Assembly (NCBI GenBank): GCA_965230185.1
Contig: OZ245995.1
Span: 248,001-312,000 of the forward strand
Direction: 5' to 3'
DNA from: Motiliproteus sp965230185
Lineage (GTDB): Bacteria > Pseudomonadota > Gammaproteobacteria > Pseudomonadales > Balneatricaceae
Length of the DNA stretch: 64,000 nucleotides
The notes beneath the pieces were generated by a model. That model was not told where the DNA came from, searched no databases, and was given only the letters and a program-made list of their open reading frames with translations. A program made the translations under genes and the position numbers. Positions 35,294 to 44,207 of the stretch are shown here, piece by piece. The stretch's first letter is position 1, and every line of letters begins with the position of its first letter.

Positions 35294-35914
35294 TCAGCCG
35301 GCCTGGGGGCGGAGATTCCACTCCTTGATGATCAGGGTCACCCGCAGAAAATCGCCCTGGCTGAGTATCAGTTTGCGGGGCAGGTCGGTGCTCTCCACCT
35401 GCTGATAGCTGCGGTACTGGATACGCCAGCTGTCCTGCTCCAGTTCTTTCAGGCGGTTGTGCTCGTCAAGGGTCTTGCGGTGGGGACTGTCCGGTGAGGG
35501 GATGCCGATCACCCAGTAATGGAGGTTGCTCAGCGGCAGGCTCCACCCCAGTCGTTGCTGCAGCAGGTCTTCCGGAGAGCTGGCCATGTAACTGCCTTCA
35601 CCGCTGATCTGCAGGGTGACTCCCTGTCCGGAACCGCGGATATTGATGGCACCCTGGCCCAGAGGGCCGGTCATAAAGATCTGATAGCGGTCCTGTTGCT
35701 GATTCCAGTTCAGATTAGCCGAACGAATATCCTGATCCTGGCGGATGCCGAGTTTTGCCACGATAGCCCAGTGCTGCTGGCGGCTGAGTTCAGCCCGGTA
35801 CTGCTCCCAGGAGTGGGTCGCTTCAGTGCTGGTGGGGAGCTGGGGGGTGGTACCGCAGCCGAACAGAGCGACCGGCAGCGCCAGCGCCGCCAGCAGTCGG
35901 GTGAGTGTCATCAT
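35294..35914 (-). CDS. lolB: Outer-membrane lipoprotein receptor LolB
   Basis: A 206-residue lipoprotein with signal peptide and lipobox Leu-Phe-Gly-Cys (Cys about 20). LolB accepts lipoproteins from LolA and inserts them into the outer membrane. The LNWNQQQDRYQIFMTGPLGQGAINIRG strand region and the C-terminal LPRKLILSQGDFLRVTLIIKEW segment fit the family. The start ATG at 35914 lies 1 bp after the stop of the TPR gene, so the two are coupled. ispE, normally the next gene, is missing: only 109 bp separate lolB from tRNA-Gln. Confidence 0.92.
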   Translation of the reverse strand: MMTLTRLLAALALPVALFGCGTTPQLPTSTEATHSWEQYRAELSRQQHWAIVAKLGIRQDQDIRSANLNWNQQQDRYQIFMTGPLGQGAINIRGSGQGVTLQISGEGSYMASSPEDLLQQRLGWSLPLSNLHYWVIGIPSPDSPHRKTLDEHNRLKELEQDSWRIQYRSYQQVESTDLPRKLILSQGDFLRVTLIIKEWNLRPQAG

Positions 35915-35915
35915 C

Positions 35916-37664
35916 TCAGATATCTTTCTGTGCGGCGTTGACCGCGTCCTTGATAAGCTGGCTGTCCGGGTCACGTTCCAGCGCTTCATTCCAGATTTTC
36001 ATGGCCTGCTCGGTTTGTCCCAGTGCCCAGTAAACGGTACCGAGGTGAGCGGCGATCTCCGGATCCGGAAAGCTTTCATAGGCACGTTCAAGATACTGCA
36101 GCGCCAGGGTCAGGTCGCCAAGGTGGTAGTAGGCCCAGCCCATGCTGTCGAGAATGGCCGGATCCTCAGGTTTCAGCTCCATGGCGCGTTTTATCAGCGC
36201 CAGTGCTTCGACATGGCGGTCGGTGTTATCGGTCAGGCTGTAGCCGAGGGCGTTGAGAGCGGTGGCGTTATCCGGCTCCCGTTCCAGCAGGTAGCGAAGA
36301 TCACTTTCGAGCAGGTTCATGTCGCCGAGTTTTTCGCCCAGCATGGCCCGACTGTAGCGCAGACGAGAGTTGTCGGGATAAGCGTCCAGCGCCTGATTCA
36401 GCAACTCCATGGCCTGAGTGTCGAATGAGCGATCGGTCAGCCAGGCCGCTTCCAGAGCATAGAGTAACGGACTGGCCTTGCTGTACTGCTCCCTGCCCCG
36501 GGTGAAGACGCTGGCAAGTTGTTCACGATCTTCGTTTCTGCTCAGCAATCGACTGATCTCTGTGTAGCTGGCCAGCAGGTAGGGGGCGTCGCCGACCTGC
36601 TGGTAGTGCATCAGCGCCTGCTGCTGATCGCCGCTCAGGTGGGCAATACGGCCGTTGTAGTAGCTGATGGCGCTGTTGGCGCCGACCCGTTCGGACAGCA
36701 GGCTGAAGTAGTCCCTGCTGCTGCTCAGCTGACCATGCTCCAGCATCAGTACGCCAATATAGAACAGCAGATTATAGTCATCCGGGTTATTGGCGAGCAG
36801 CGTCTCAGCCTGCAGCTGAGCCAGAGGGTACTGTTTTTTTTCCAGCAACAGGCGCGTGTAGAGGGTGCGCATCTGTTTATGATCCCGGTTCCGCAACTCC
36901 TCGCGGAGATGGCCGAGAGCGGTGTCGAGATGACCCAGTCGGCTCTGCAGATCGGCTTCCAGCAGAATGGCACGGTCAAAGTCCGGGGCCGAATTCAGAG
37001 AACGGCGAGTAAACTCCAGCGCTTCCGGTAGCATGTCTTCGTAGACAGTGAGTGAGGCGCGGGCGTACAGCAGACGGGAATCGTCCGCTTGCGCCTCCAG
37101 CAACTGATCCAGCAGCTGCAGGTAGGTCTGCCGTTCTTCCGGGGACATCTTCTGGGCCCGGTTGGCCAGGGCGTCGACCACATCGGTGTTGTTAAGCTGC
37201 AGCGCCCGCTCCAGCATCGGCGCGGCTTTGTCCACCTGGCCCTGTCGAATCAGCTCCTTGGTGGCCGTCAGGTACGGGGTCGGGTTGTCCGGCTCGGCTT
37301 CCGCCCAGATCAGGGAAGCCTTCAGCAGCGCTTCGCTGTTGCGCATCTGGCCGGCCAGTCGGGCCGCCCGGCGGGCGATGCCGGGATCGCCGGTACGCTC
37401 CGCTTCCTGCAGATAATTGTGCAGTGTTACCCTGGGCAGGCCGCGATAGCCCGCCAGTTCGGCGACCATCAGGGCGTAGAGGGTGGCAGGCTGAAAACTG
37501 GCTTTCTCAACTGCTACCGCTTCTGCGGTGGTGGTCGGTTGCGGCGTAATCAACGCCTGATCGGCGGACGGATTTCGTTGCTGACTGGCGCAGCCGCTGA
37601 GAAGGGCTGCGAAGGCGGTCAGCAGTAGTGGTGTCTTCGGTAATTTCGTCAGTAAAGGCAGCAC
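35916..37664 (-). CDS. TPR-repeat lipoprotein
   Basis: A 582-residue protein with signal peptide and lipobox Leu-Ser-Gly-Cys (Cys about 25), then a long alpha-solenoid of tetratricopeptide repeats. The clearest repeats are near the C-terminus (NATALNALGYSLTDNTDRHVEALALIKRAMEL, DPAILDSMGWAYYHLGDLTLALQYLERAY). The same gene lies between hemA and lolB in Pseudomonas (PA4667 type), where its exact role is not settled. It probably scaffolds partner proteins in the periplasm. Divergent from hemA. Confidence 0.88.
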   Translation of the reverse strand: MLPLLTKLPKTPLLLTAFAALLSGCASQQRNPSADQALITPQPTTTAEAVAVEKASFQPATLYALMVAELAGYRGLPRVTLHNYLQEAERTGDPGIARRAARLAGQMRNSEALLKASLIWAEAEPDNPTPYLTATKELIRQGQVDKAAPMLERALQLNNTDVVDALANRAQKMSPEERQTYLQLLDQLLEAQADDSRLLYARASLTVYEDMLPEALEFTRRSLNSAPDFDRAILLEADLQSRLGHLDTALGHLREELRNRDHKQMRTLYTRLLLEKKQYPLAQLQAETLLANNPDDYNLLFYIGVLMLEHGQLSSSRDYFSLLSERVGANSAISYYNGRIAHLSGDQQQALMHYQQVGDAPYLLASYTEISRLLSRNEDREQLASVFTRGREQYSKASPLLYALEAAWLTDRSFDTQAMELLNQALDAYPDNSRLRYSRAMLGEKLGDMNLLESDLRYLLEREPDNATALNALGYSLTDNTDRHVEALALIKRAMELKPEDPAILDSMGWAYYHLGDLTLALQYLERAYESFPDPEIAAHLGTVYWALGQTEQAMKIWNEALERDPDSQLIKDAVNAAQKDI

Positions 37665-37876
37665 ATGAAATCCTGTTGGGCAGGTTGGGGGTTCAGCTTA
37701 ACTATAAGCGTGATTGGTACAGATGTCAGGGGCAGGCCGGCCCACATTCAGGTGGGAAAATGTCCTGCATCAAGGAGTTTCTGCACGAGCTATCCAAAAT
37801 AGACCATCGTTTTCAAAAATTGATCAATTAAATGTATCATTACGCGCTGATCTGCTCTGGAGATGTATAGAACCCT

Positions 37877-39151
37877 ATGGCGTTGTTGGCATTAGGTATT
37901 AACCACAAGACCGCATCGGTCGACGTTCGCGAAAAAGTGGCTTTTGCTCCTGAGCAGATGGAAGACGCTCTGGTACAGGCGTGCCAGTTTTCCGGCGTCA
38001 ATGAAGTTGCCATCCTGTCGACCTGCAATCGTACCGAGCTTTACTGCTCCGGCGAGCAGAACGGTGCCGATGTGCTGCTGCAGTGGATGAGCGAGTACCA
38101 TGACCTGTCGCTGGATGATCTCCGGTCCTGCAGTTACACCCATATGGATGACGAAGCGGTGCGCCATATGATGAGGGTGGCCTGCGGTCTCGATTCACTG
38201 GTGTTGGGTGAACCGCAGATTCTCGGTCAGTTGAAGTCCTCTTTTGCCGTTGCACAGGCGGCCAATTCCATTCGCTCGGAGCTGGGACGGCTGTTTCAGC
38301 AGACTTTTTCGGTGGCCAAACAGGTCCGCACCCAGACGGCCATCGGTGAGAATCCGGTATCGGTGGCCTATGCCGCGGTCAGCCTGGCTCAGCATATCTT
38401 CGCCGATCTCAGCCAGAGCCGCGCGCTGCTGATCGGAGCGGGTGAGACCATCGACCTGGTGGCCCGCCATCTGGTCCAGAGCGGCATCGAGAAGATCGTT
38501 GTCGCTAACCGGACGCTGGAGCGGGCCCAGGCGCTGGCCAGCCAGTTCGGTGCCGAGGCGGTGCTGCTATCGGATATTCCTGACGTGCTGATGGATGCCG
38601 ATATCGTTATCTCTTCCACTGCCAGTCAGCTGCCGATCCTCGGTAAGGGGGCCGTGGAACGGGCGCTGAAGCAGCGCAAACACCAGCCGATGTTTATGGT
38701 GGATATCGCTGTGCCGCGGGATATCGAGGCGGAGGTCGAAGAGCTGTCTGATGTCTATCTGTACACCGTCGATGACCTGCGGGAAGTGATCGAAGAGAAT
38801 GTTAAGTCCCGGGAGAATGCCGCCCGGGAAGCGGAATCCCTGATTAACCACGGTACCAGCGAATTTATGCAGCAGATACGCTCGCTGGATGCGGTGGGGA
38901 CGCTGAGGTCGTTGCGGAGCAAGGCGGAAAAAACCCGTAACCAGGAACTTGAAAAAGCCCTGAAAATGCTCAATAAAGGGAAGTCTGCCGAAGATGTTTT
39001 GCAACAACTGGCACATGGACTGACTAATAAGCTGATCCATTCGCCCAGCGTACAGATGAAAAAGGCATCCGCTATGGGCCGGACCGATCTGTTGCAGCTG
39101 ACCCAGGAGCTGTTTGAGCTGGCTCCCAACGATACAGAAGATACCCCCTGA
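37877..39151 (+). CDS. hemA: Glutamyl-tRNA reductase
   Basis: A 424-residue enzyme of the C5 haem pathway, reducing glutamyl-tRNA to glutamate-1-semialdehyde with NADPH. The catalytic Cys50 is in ILSTCNRTE; the GLDSLVLGEPQILGQLK block and the NADPH domain (LLIGAGETIDLVARHL) follow, ending in a coiled dimerisation region. The AT-rich 210 bp upstream, shared with the TPR gene, should hold both promoters. The stop overlaps prfA's ATG by one base. Confidence 0.97.
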   Translation: MALLALGINHKTASVDVREKVAFAPEQMEDALVQACQFSGVNEVAILSTCNRTELYCSGEQNGADVLLQWMSEYHDLSLDDLRSCSYTHMDDEAVRHMMRVACGLDSLVLGEPQILGQLKSSFAVAQAANSIRSELGRLFQQTFSVAKQVRTQTAIGENPVSVAYAAVSLAQHIFADLSQSRALLIGAGETIDLVARHLVQSGIEKIVVANRTLERAQALASQFGAEAVLLSDIPDVLMDADIVISSTASQLPILGKGAVERALKQRKHQPMFMVDIAVPRDIEAEVEELSDVYLYTVDDLREVIEENVKSRENAAREAESLINHGTSEFMQQIRSLDAVGTLRSLRSKAEKTRNQELEKALKMLNKGKSAEDVLQQLAHGLTNKLIHSPSVQMKKASAMGRTDLLQLTQELFELAPNDTEDTP

Positions 39152-40233
39152 TGAAACCCTCTATTCTCGCCAAACTCGATACCCTCAAAGATCGTTACGA
39201 GGAGCTGGCCGCGTTGCTTGGCGATGCCGAAGTGATCAGCGATCAGGATCGATTCCGTAACTATTCCAAAGAGTACGCAGAGCTGGAGCCGGTGGTTCAG
39301 CATTATGCCGGCTATCTGCAGGTGCTGGAGGATATCGCCGAAGCAGAGGAAATGCTCAAGGACGGCGATCCCGATATGCGGGAAATGGCGGAAGAGGAGC
39401 TGAAGTCGGCGGAATCCGGCCGCGAAGAGCGGGAGCTGGAGCTGCAGAAGCTGCTGTTGCCGAAGGATCCCAATGACACCCACAACACCTTCCTGGAGGT
39501 TCGGGCCGGTACCGGCGGCGACGAAGCGGCGATCTTTGCCGGCGATCTGTTCCGGATGTATTCCAAATATGCGGAAAAGCAGGGCTGGCGCATAGAAGTG
39601 ATCAGCGAAAACCCGGGTGAACATGGCGGTTACAAAGAGATCATCAGCCGGGTGGTGGGTCAGGATGTCTATTCACGGCTGAAGTTCGAGTCCGGCGCTC
39701 ACCGGGTACAGCGGGTACCGGAGACCGAATCCCAGGGGCGTATTCACACCTCCGCCTGTACGGTCGCCATTATGCCGGAAGTGGAAGCCACCGAAGAGAT
39801 CGACATCAATAAAGCCGATCTGCGTATCGACACCTTTCGCGCCTCCGGGGCCGGCGGGCAGCACGTCAACAAGACCGATTCCGCTATCCGTATCACCCAC
39901 CTGCCTACCGGTATCGTGGTGGAGTGTCAGGAAGAGCGTTCTCAGCATAAGAACCGCGCCAAAGCGATGTCATTGCTGAATGCCCGGATTCTGGCCGGCG
40001 TTCGTGAGAAGCAGGCGGCTGAACAGGCGGACACCCGGAAGTCTCTGGTGGGCAGCGGCGACCGCTCCGAACGCATCCGCACCTACAACTACCCCCAGGG
40101 ACGGGTGACCGATCACCGGATCAACCTGACCCTGTATAAGCTGGCCGAAGTGATGGAAGGTGAGGTCAATGTGGTGATCGAGCCGTTGATTCAGGAACAT
40201 CAGGCCGAGCTGCTGGCCGCCATGGGCGACTGA
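39151..40233 (+). CDS. prfA: Peptide chain release factor 1
   Basis: A 360-residue class I release factor reading UAA and UAG. The GGQ peptidyl-hydrolysis motif lies in ASGAGGQHVNKTDSAIR; the codon-recognition loop region is in domain 2 (VQRVPETESQGRIHTSACTVAIMP). The following gene prmC methylates the GGQ glutamine, a typical pairing. Coupled to hemA by a TGATG overlap. Confidence 0.98.
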   Translation: MKPSILAKLDTLKDRYEELAALLGDAEVISDQDRFRNYSKEYAELEPVVQHYAGYLQVLEDIAEAEEMLKDGDPDMREMAEEELKSAESGREERELELQKLLLPKDPNDTHNTFLEVRAGTGGDEAAIFAGDLFRMYSKYAEKQGWRIEVISENPGEHGGYKEIISRVVGQDVYSRLKFESGAHRVQRVPETESQGRIHTSACTVAIMPEVEATEEIDINKADLRIDTFRASGAGGQHVNKTDSAIRITHLPTGIVVECQEERSQHKNRAKAMSLLNARILAGVREKQAAEQADTRKSLVGSGDRSERIRTYNYPQGRVTDHRINLTLYKLAEVMEGEVNVVIEPLIQEHQAELLAAMGD

Positions 40234-40246
40234 TCCGGACGTCGTC

Positions 40247-41122
40247 ATGACTGATCACCCCCTGACGATCGCCGCCGCACTGGCGCGGGCGGATTGCCTG
40301 CAGGATATCTCCGACAGCGCCCTGCTCGATGTCCAGCTGTTGCTTGAGCAGGTGCTGGATAAACCCCGCAGCTACCTTTATACCTGGCCCGAGCGGGAGC
40401 TCAGTACCGAACAGCAGCAGTATTTTGATGACCTGCTGCAACGCCGTCGGGCTGGTGAGCCGGTGGCCCATATTCTTGGCTGGCGCGATTTCTGGACGCT
40501 GTCACTGGAGGTGAACAGCAGTACGCTGATTCCGCGCCCTGACACCGAACGGCTGGTGGAACTGGCCCTGGAACAGCTGCCCGATGGTCCTTATCATGTG
40601 GCCGATCTTGGCACCGGCACCGGGGCCATCGCGCTGGCACTGGCCTCGGAGCGGCCGGGCTGGCAGTTGTACGCGACCGACCGGGTCGATGGCGCGGTCG
40701 AGCTGGCAGAACGTAATCGTCGACGTTTGCGATTGAACAATGTCCGAATTCTACAGGGCAGCTGGTGCCAGCCGCTGCAGGCTGCGGCTGTCGGTTCCCT
40801 GGATATGATCGTCAGCAACCCACCCTATATCGACCCCGCAGATCCTCATCTTGATCAGGGCGATGTACGCTTCGAACCACGTTCGGCACTGGTGGCAGAG
40901 CAGGCCGGGCTGGCCGATATCCGAATGATCGCGGAGCAGTCCCGGAGCTGTCTGAAGCCCGGTGGCTGGCTGTTGCTGGAGCACGGCTGGGATCAGGGCA
41001 GAGCCGTGCGTGAGTGCTTACATCAACGGGGTTATCCGGGGGCCGAAACCTTCACTGATCTGGGCGGTCGGGACCGGGTCACCCTGGCACAGCTGGCACC
41101 GGAACCCACCGGAGCCGCCTGA
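40247..41122 (+). CDS. prmC: Release factor glutamine methyltransferase
   Basis: A 291-residue SAM-dependent methyltransferase that modifies the GGQ glutamine of RF1 and RF2. It has the SAM-binding DLGTGTGAIALALA motif and the catalytic NPPY motif (IVSNPPYIDP), plus the N-terminal helical RF-binding domain. It lies 13 bp downstream of its substrate gene prfA. Confidence 0.96.
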   Translation: MTDHPLTIAAALARADCLQDISDSALLDVQLLLEQVLDKPRSYLYTWPERELSTEQQQYFDDLLQRRRAGEPVAHILGWRDFWTLSLEVNSSTLIPRPDTERLVELALEQLPDGPYHVADLGTGTGAIALALASERPGWQLYATDRVDGAVELAERNRRRLRLNNVRILQGSWCQPLQAAAVGSLDMIVSNPPYIDPADPHLDQGDVRFEPRSALVAEQAGLADIRMIAEQSRSCLKPGGWLLLEHGWDQGRAVRECLHQRGYPGAETFTDLGGRDRVTLAQLAPEPTGAA

Positions 41123-41148
41123 CTGTTTCCGACTATAGGAGAGAACAG

Positions 41149-41898
41149 ATGAACGACGAGCAACTGCTGCGTTACAGCCGCCAGATTATGCTGCCGGATG
41201 TCGATGTCGACGGCCAGGAGAAACTGCTGGCTTCCCGGGTGCTGGTACTGGGGCTGGGCGGACTAGGGTCACCGGTCTCTGTCTATCTGGCGGCGGCCGG
41301 GGTCGGTCATCTGGTACTGGCCGATTTCGACAGGGTGGATCTTACCAACCTGCAGCGTCAGATCGTTCACGGCTCTGCGGATATAGACCGGCCCAAGGTG
41401 GAGTCGGCCCGCGACAGTCTGCATGCCATCAATCCCGACATCAACATCACGACTCTGAACCGGGTGCTTGAGGATGAGGATCTGGAAGAGCAGGTCCGGC
41501 TGGCCGATGCGGTGGTGGACTGCACCGACAACTTTGCCATTCGTTTTGCCCTCAACGCCGCCTGTGTACGTCAGAAGACGCCACTGATCTCCGGTGCTGC
41601 AATCCGGCTGGAAGGACAGGTGGCCGTTTACGACAGTCGGGACCCTGAGAGCCCCTGCTATCGCTGCCTCTACCAGGAAGGCGATGATGCCCAGCTGACC
41701 TGCTCCGAGAGTGGCGTCATCGCTCCGCTGGTGGGGATGATCGGTACCACTCAGGCGATGGAAACGCTTAAAGTGCTGACCGGCTTTGGCAAACCCCTGG
41801 TCGGGCGCTTATTATTGTTGGATGCAAAGAATCTGGAGTGGCGCAGTCTTAAGCTGAGGCGGGACCCGAAATGCCCGGAGTGCGGGCAGTCTGAATAA
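41149..41898 (+). CDS. moeB: MoeB/ThiF-family adenylyltransferase
   Basis: A 249-residue E1-like enzyme that adenylates a sulfur-carrier protein C-terminus. It has the N-terminal RYSRQIMLP motif, the ATP loop LGLGGLGSPVSVYLAAAG, the DFDRVDLTNLQRQ segment and zinc-binding pairs CYRC and CPEC. By position after hemA-prfA-prmC it is MoeB (molybdopterin synthesis), which would support the molybdopterin enzyme encoded 5 kb away; a ThiF role cannot be ruled out. No rhodanese domain is present. Confidence 0.88.
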   Translation: MNDEQLLRYSRQIMLPDVDVDGQEKLLASRVLVLGLGGLGSPVSVYLAAAGVGHLVLADFDRVDLTNLQRQIVHGSADIDRPKVESARDSLHAINPDINITTLNRVLEDEDLEEQVRLADAVVDCTDNFAIRFALNAACVRQKTPLISGAAIRLEGQVAVYDSRDPESPCYRCLYQEGDDAQLTCSESGVIAPLVGMIGTTQAMETLKVLTGFGKPLVGRLLLLDAKNLEWRSLKLRRDPKCPECGQSE

Positions 41899-41938
41899 CG
41901 TGGGGCGCGACACCGAGTAACGCGGCAGAGGACGCAGC

Positions 41939-42373
41939 ATGCATTTGCAGTATGACGATGAATATCTCCGGCAGATACTGAGCGACACCCATACCATTGC
42001 CCTGGTCGGTGCCAGCCCCAAACCCCATCGGGACAGCCACCGTATCATGGCTTTCCTGCAGGCCCGGGGCTATCGGGTTATCCCGGTGAATCCCCGTATC
42101 GCCGGTGATACGTTGCTGGGCGAGCACGTCTACGGCCGGCTGGAAGATATCCCCGGTTCGGTGGATATGGTGGATGTGTTTCGAAACTCCGCTGCCGCTG
42201 CGGAGGTGACCGAGTCGACGATTCGTATTCATGCCCGCTACCTGTGGATGCAACTGGGGGTGATTAACGGCGATGCCGCCCGACGTGCCACCGAACACGG
42301 GCTGAAAGTGGTGATGGATCGCTGCCCGAAAATTGAAATACCGAGACTGGGTCTGGATCGGACCGGTCTTTAA
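41939..42373 (+). CDS. CoA-binding (YccU-like) protein
   Basis: A 144-residue single-domain Rossmann protein of the CoA_binding_2 family. The nucleotide loop reads TIALVGASPKPHRDSHRIMAFLQARGYRVIPVNP, and a VVMDRCPKIE motif near the C-terminus holds a conserved Cys. E. coli YccU-type proteins bind CoA but have no assigned reaction. luxS starts 19 bp downstream, so the two are probably cotranscribed. Confidence 0.85.
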   Translation: MHLQYDDEYLRQILSDTHTIALVGASPKPHRDSHRIMAFLQARGYRVIPVNPRIAGDTLLGEHVYGRLEDIPGSVDMVDVFRNSAAAAEVTESTIRIHARYLWMQLGVINGDAARRATEHGLKVVMDRCPKIEIPRLGLDRTGL

Positions 42374-42392
42374 TTCTGAGAGGATCAACCAG

Positions 42393-42905
42393 ATGCCTTT
42401 ACTGGACAGTTTTACCGTAGACCACACCCGCATGAATGCACCGGCGGTTCGCATCGCCAAAACCATGACTACACCGGGCGGCGATACCATCACCGTTTTT
42501 GACCTGCGCTTCTGCCGACCCAATGAAGGCATTCTCAGCGAGAAGGGGATCCATACCCTGGAGCATCTGTTTGCCGGCTTTATCCGCGACCACCTTAATG
42601 GCAACGGCGTCGAAATTATCGATGTGTCACCGATGGGCTGCCGCACCGGCTTCTACATGAGTCTGATCGGTACTCCGGACGAGCAGCGGGTGGCGGAGGC
42701 CTGGGCCGCGGCGATGGAGGACGTGCTGGGGGTTCAGAATCAGAGCGACATCCCGGAGCTGAATGTCTATCAGTGTGGTACTTATCGGATGCACTCGCTG
42801 GAGGAAGCGCAGCAGATAGCCGCCAATATTAAAGATCAGGGGATCGGTATCAACAGCAATCAGGAGCTGAATCTGGATCCGAAGTTTCTGGAAGAGCATT
42901 CCTGA
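42393..42905 (+). CDS. luxS: S-ribosylhomocysteine lyase
   Basis: A 170-residue enzyme that splits S-ribosylhomocysteine into homocysteine and the autoinducer-2 precursor DPD. Metal ligands are in HTLEH and in VYQCGTY; the catalytic Cys is in GCRTGFYM; the LRFCRPN loop is intact. The ATG at 42393 has an AGAGGA box. It serves methyl-cycle recycling and possibly AI-2 signalling; no Lux receptor gene is in the window. A strong terminator follows. Confidence 0.97.
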   Translation: MPLLDSFTVDHTRMNAPAVRIAKTMTTPGGDTITVFDLRFCRPNEGILSEKGIHTLEHLFAGFIRDHLNGNGVEIIDVSPMGCRTGFYMSLIGTPDEQRVAEAWAAAMEDVLGVQNQSDIPELNVYQCGTYRMHSLEEAQQIAANIKDQGIGINSNQELNLDPKFLEEHS

Positions 42906-42930
42906 TTGGCAGTCGGAAACCTGGCATGAA

Positions 42931-42963
42931 AAAGGGAGCCTGTAGTAAAGGCTCCCTTTTTTT
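42931..42963. terminator. Bidirectional intrinsic terminator between luxS and 43002-43193
   Basis: A 10-bp perfect stem (AAAGGGAGCC 42931-42940, GGCTCCCTTT 42950-42959) with As before and Ts after it. It can stop both luxS (plus) and the convergent small membrane protein (minus). Confidence 0.9.
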
Positions 42964-43001
42964 ATTCTCCGCCGGCAATTGCTCTGCCCGTGACGCCGGG
43001 G

Positions 43002-43193
43002 CTAGCGATCCTCCAGTGCTTCCTTAATCTTCTGATCGGTCTTGTACTGACTGAGGGCATAGACCGACCAGATCGCCGCGGGAATCCAGCCGATCAGGGT
43101 GATCTGCAGGATCAGGCAGATGATGCCGGCAAAGGGGCGGCCGATCGTAAAGAACTGTAACCAGGGGAACAGCAGTGCAAGCAGCAGGCGCAT
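43002..43193 (-). CDS. YqaE/Pmp3-like small membrane protein
   Basis: A 63-residue protein with two hydrophobic helices (about residues 2-22 and 25-45) and a charged C-terminal tail. The GWIPAAIWSVYAL segment resembles the Pmp3/YqaE family, whose members are linked to membrane potential and stress, without a clear molecular role. A near-ideal AAGGAG box precedes the ATG, which supports it being a real gene despite its size. Confidence 0.72.
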   Translation of the reverse strand: MRLLLALLFPWLQFFTIGRPFAGIICLILQITLIGWIPAAIWSVYALSQYKTDQKIKEALEDR

Positions 43194-43296
43194 CAGTTAA
43201 ATCTCCTTAAAATACGCTATCCGGTATCTGACAGTATAAGCGGATATATCGGCCTGCTCAGCCGCAGCTTTACCGGCGACAGAGCTGTTTCGCCGA

Positions 43297-44094
43297 TCAG
43301 ATAATGACCTTCAACAGTCCGATCAGGCTGACCAGGATCAGTACCGAGCCCAGTACCCGGTAAAACAGGGGCGTTTCCGCTTCCACCATGCGCTGGTGAA
43401 AACGCATACCCACCACATGACCGAGAGTCGCACAGGGCAGCAGCCAGAGCTGATGGATCAGCTGCAGATCTACATCGGCGGCAATAAACGTGGCCATTTT
43501 GATGCAGACCAGGATAAACCAGAGCACAAACAGGGTATCGCGCAGCTGATGCTTCGCGACCCTTGTCGCAAATACGGCGACGATCAGCGGGGCGCCGATC
43601 AGCGAGGTACCACTGACGTAACCGCCCAGCATCAGAAACAGCAGATCCAGCGCCGGGTGGCCGCTCCTGAAAGGGCGGTTAAGGGTATAGCCGATGGCAT
43701 AAACAATCACGATCGAGAAGATAATGCCGCTCATCAGCTCCGCCGGCAGCGTTAGCAGGCCCAGCACGCCCACCAGTTTGGGGACGATCATGATCGCCAG
43801 CGCTTTCTTCAGGTAGGGCCAGTCAACGTTGGATTCCGCTGATCGGGGTCCGCCCGTTGCGGACAGGCCGGAGCCGAGCCAGCTTTTCAGCTGTGCTCCG
43901 TAAGTTATCCACAGTGAGAAAATCAGCAGGTGGATGGCGATTATCGGCAGAAAAACCAGCGGATCGTTCACCACCAGCAGCAGAAACGGCAGCGACAACA
44001 CCGCGCCACCGAAACCGAGACCGGAGCGGACGAAGCCGCTCCAGCAGAAGATGACACCGATCAGCAGGTACTGGTACCAGATTAACTCAGACAT
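43297..44094 (-). CDS. TSUP (TauE/SafE) family membrane transporter
   Basis: A 265-residue protein with about eight membrane helices and an SGLGFGGAVLSLP motif in the first repeat, assigning it to PF01925. A hydrophilic loop at about residues 72-95 interrupts the first half. It lies 113 bp downstream of the D-2-hydroxyacid dehydrogenase gene on the same strand, suggesting a shared transcript and possibly transport of a carboxylate or organosulfur anion; the substrate is unknown. Confidence 0.82.
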   Translation of the reverse strand: MSELIWYQYLLIGVIFCWSGFVRSGLGFGGAVLSLPFLLLVVNDPLVFLPIIAIHLLIFSLWITYGAQLKSWLGSGLSATGGPRSAESNVDWPYLKKALAIMIVPKLVGVLGLLTLPAELMSGIIFSIVIVYAIGYTLNRPFRSGHPALDLLFLMLGGYVSGTSLIGAPLIVAVFATRVAKHQLRDTLFVLWFILVCIKMATFIAADVDLQLIHQLWLLPCATLGHVVGMRFHQRMVEAETPLFYRVLGSVLILVSLIGLLKVII

Positions 44095-44207
44095 GGGGGG
44101 CCGGTTTTTCCGCAGCAGTTAAAACGGCTGACCAGGTTACCACAGAAAGCGGCCGTGCCCGACCTCCCGCTGACAAAACTACCTCAGTGCGTAAAGTACT
44201 CCGGTCC

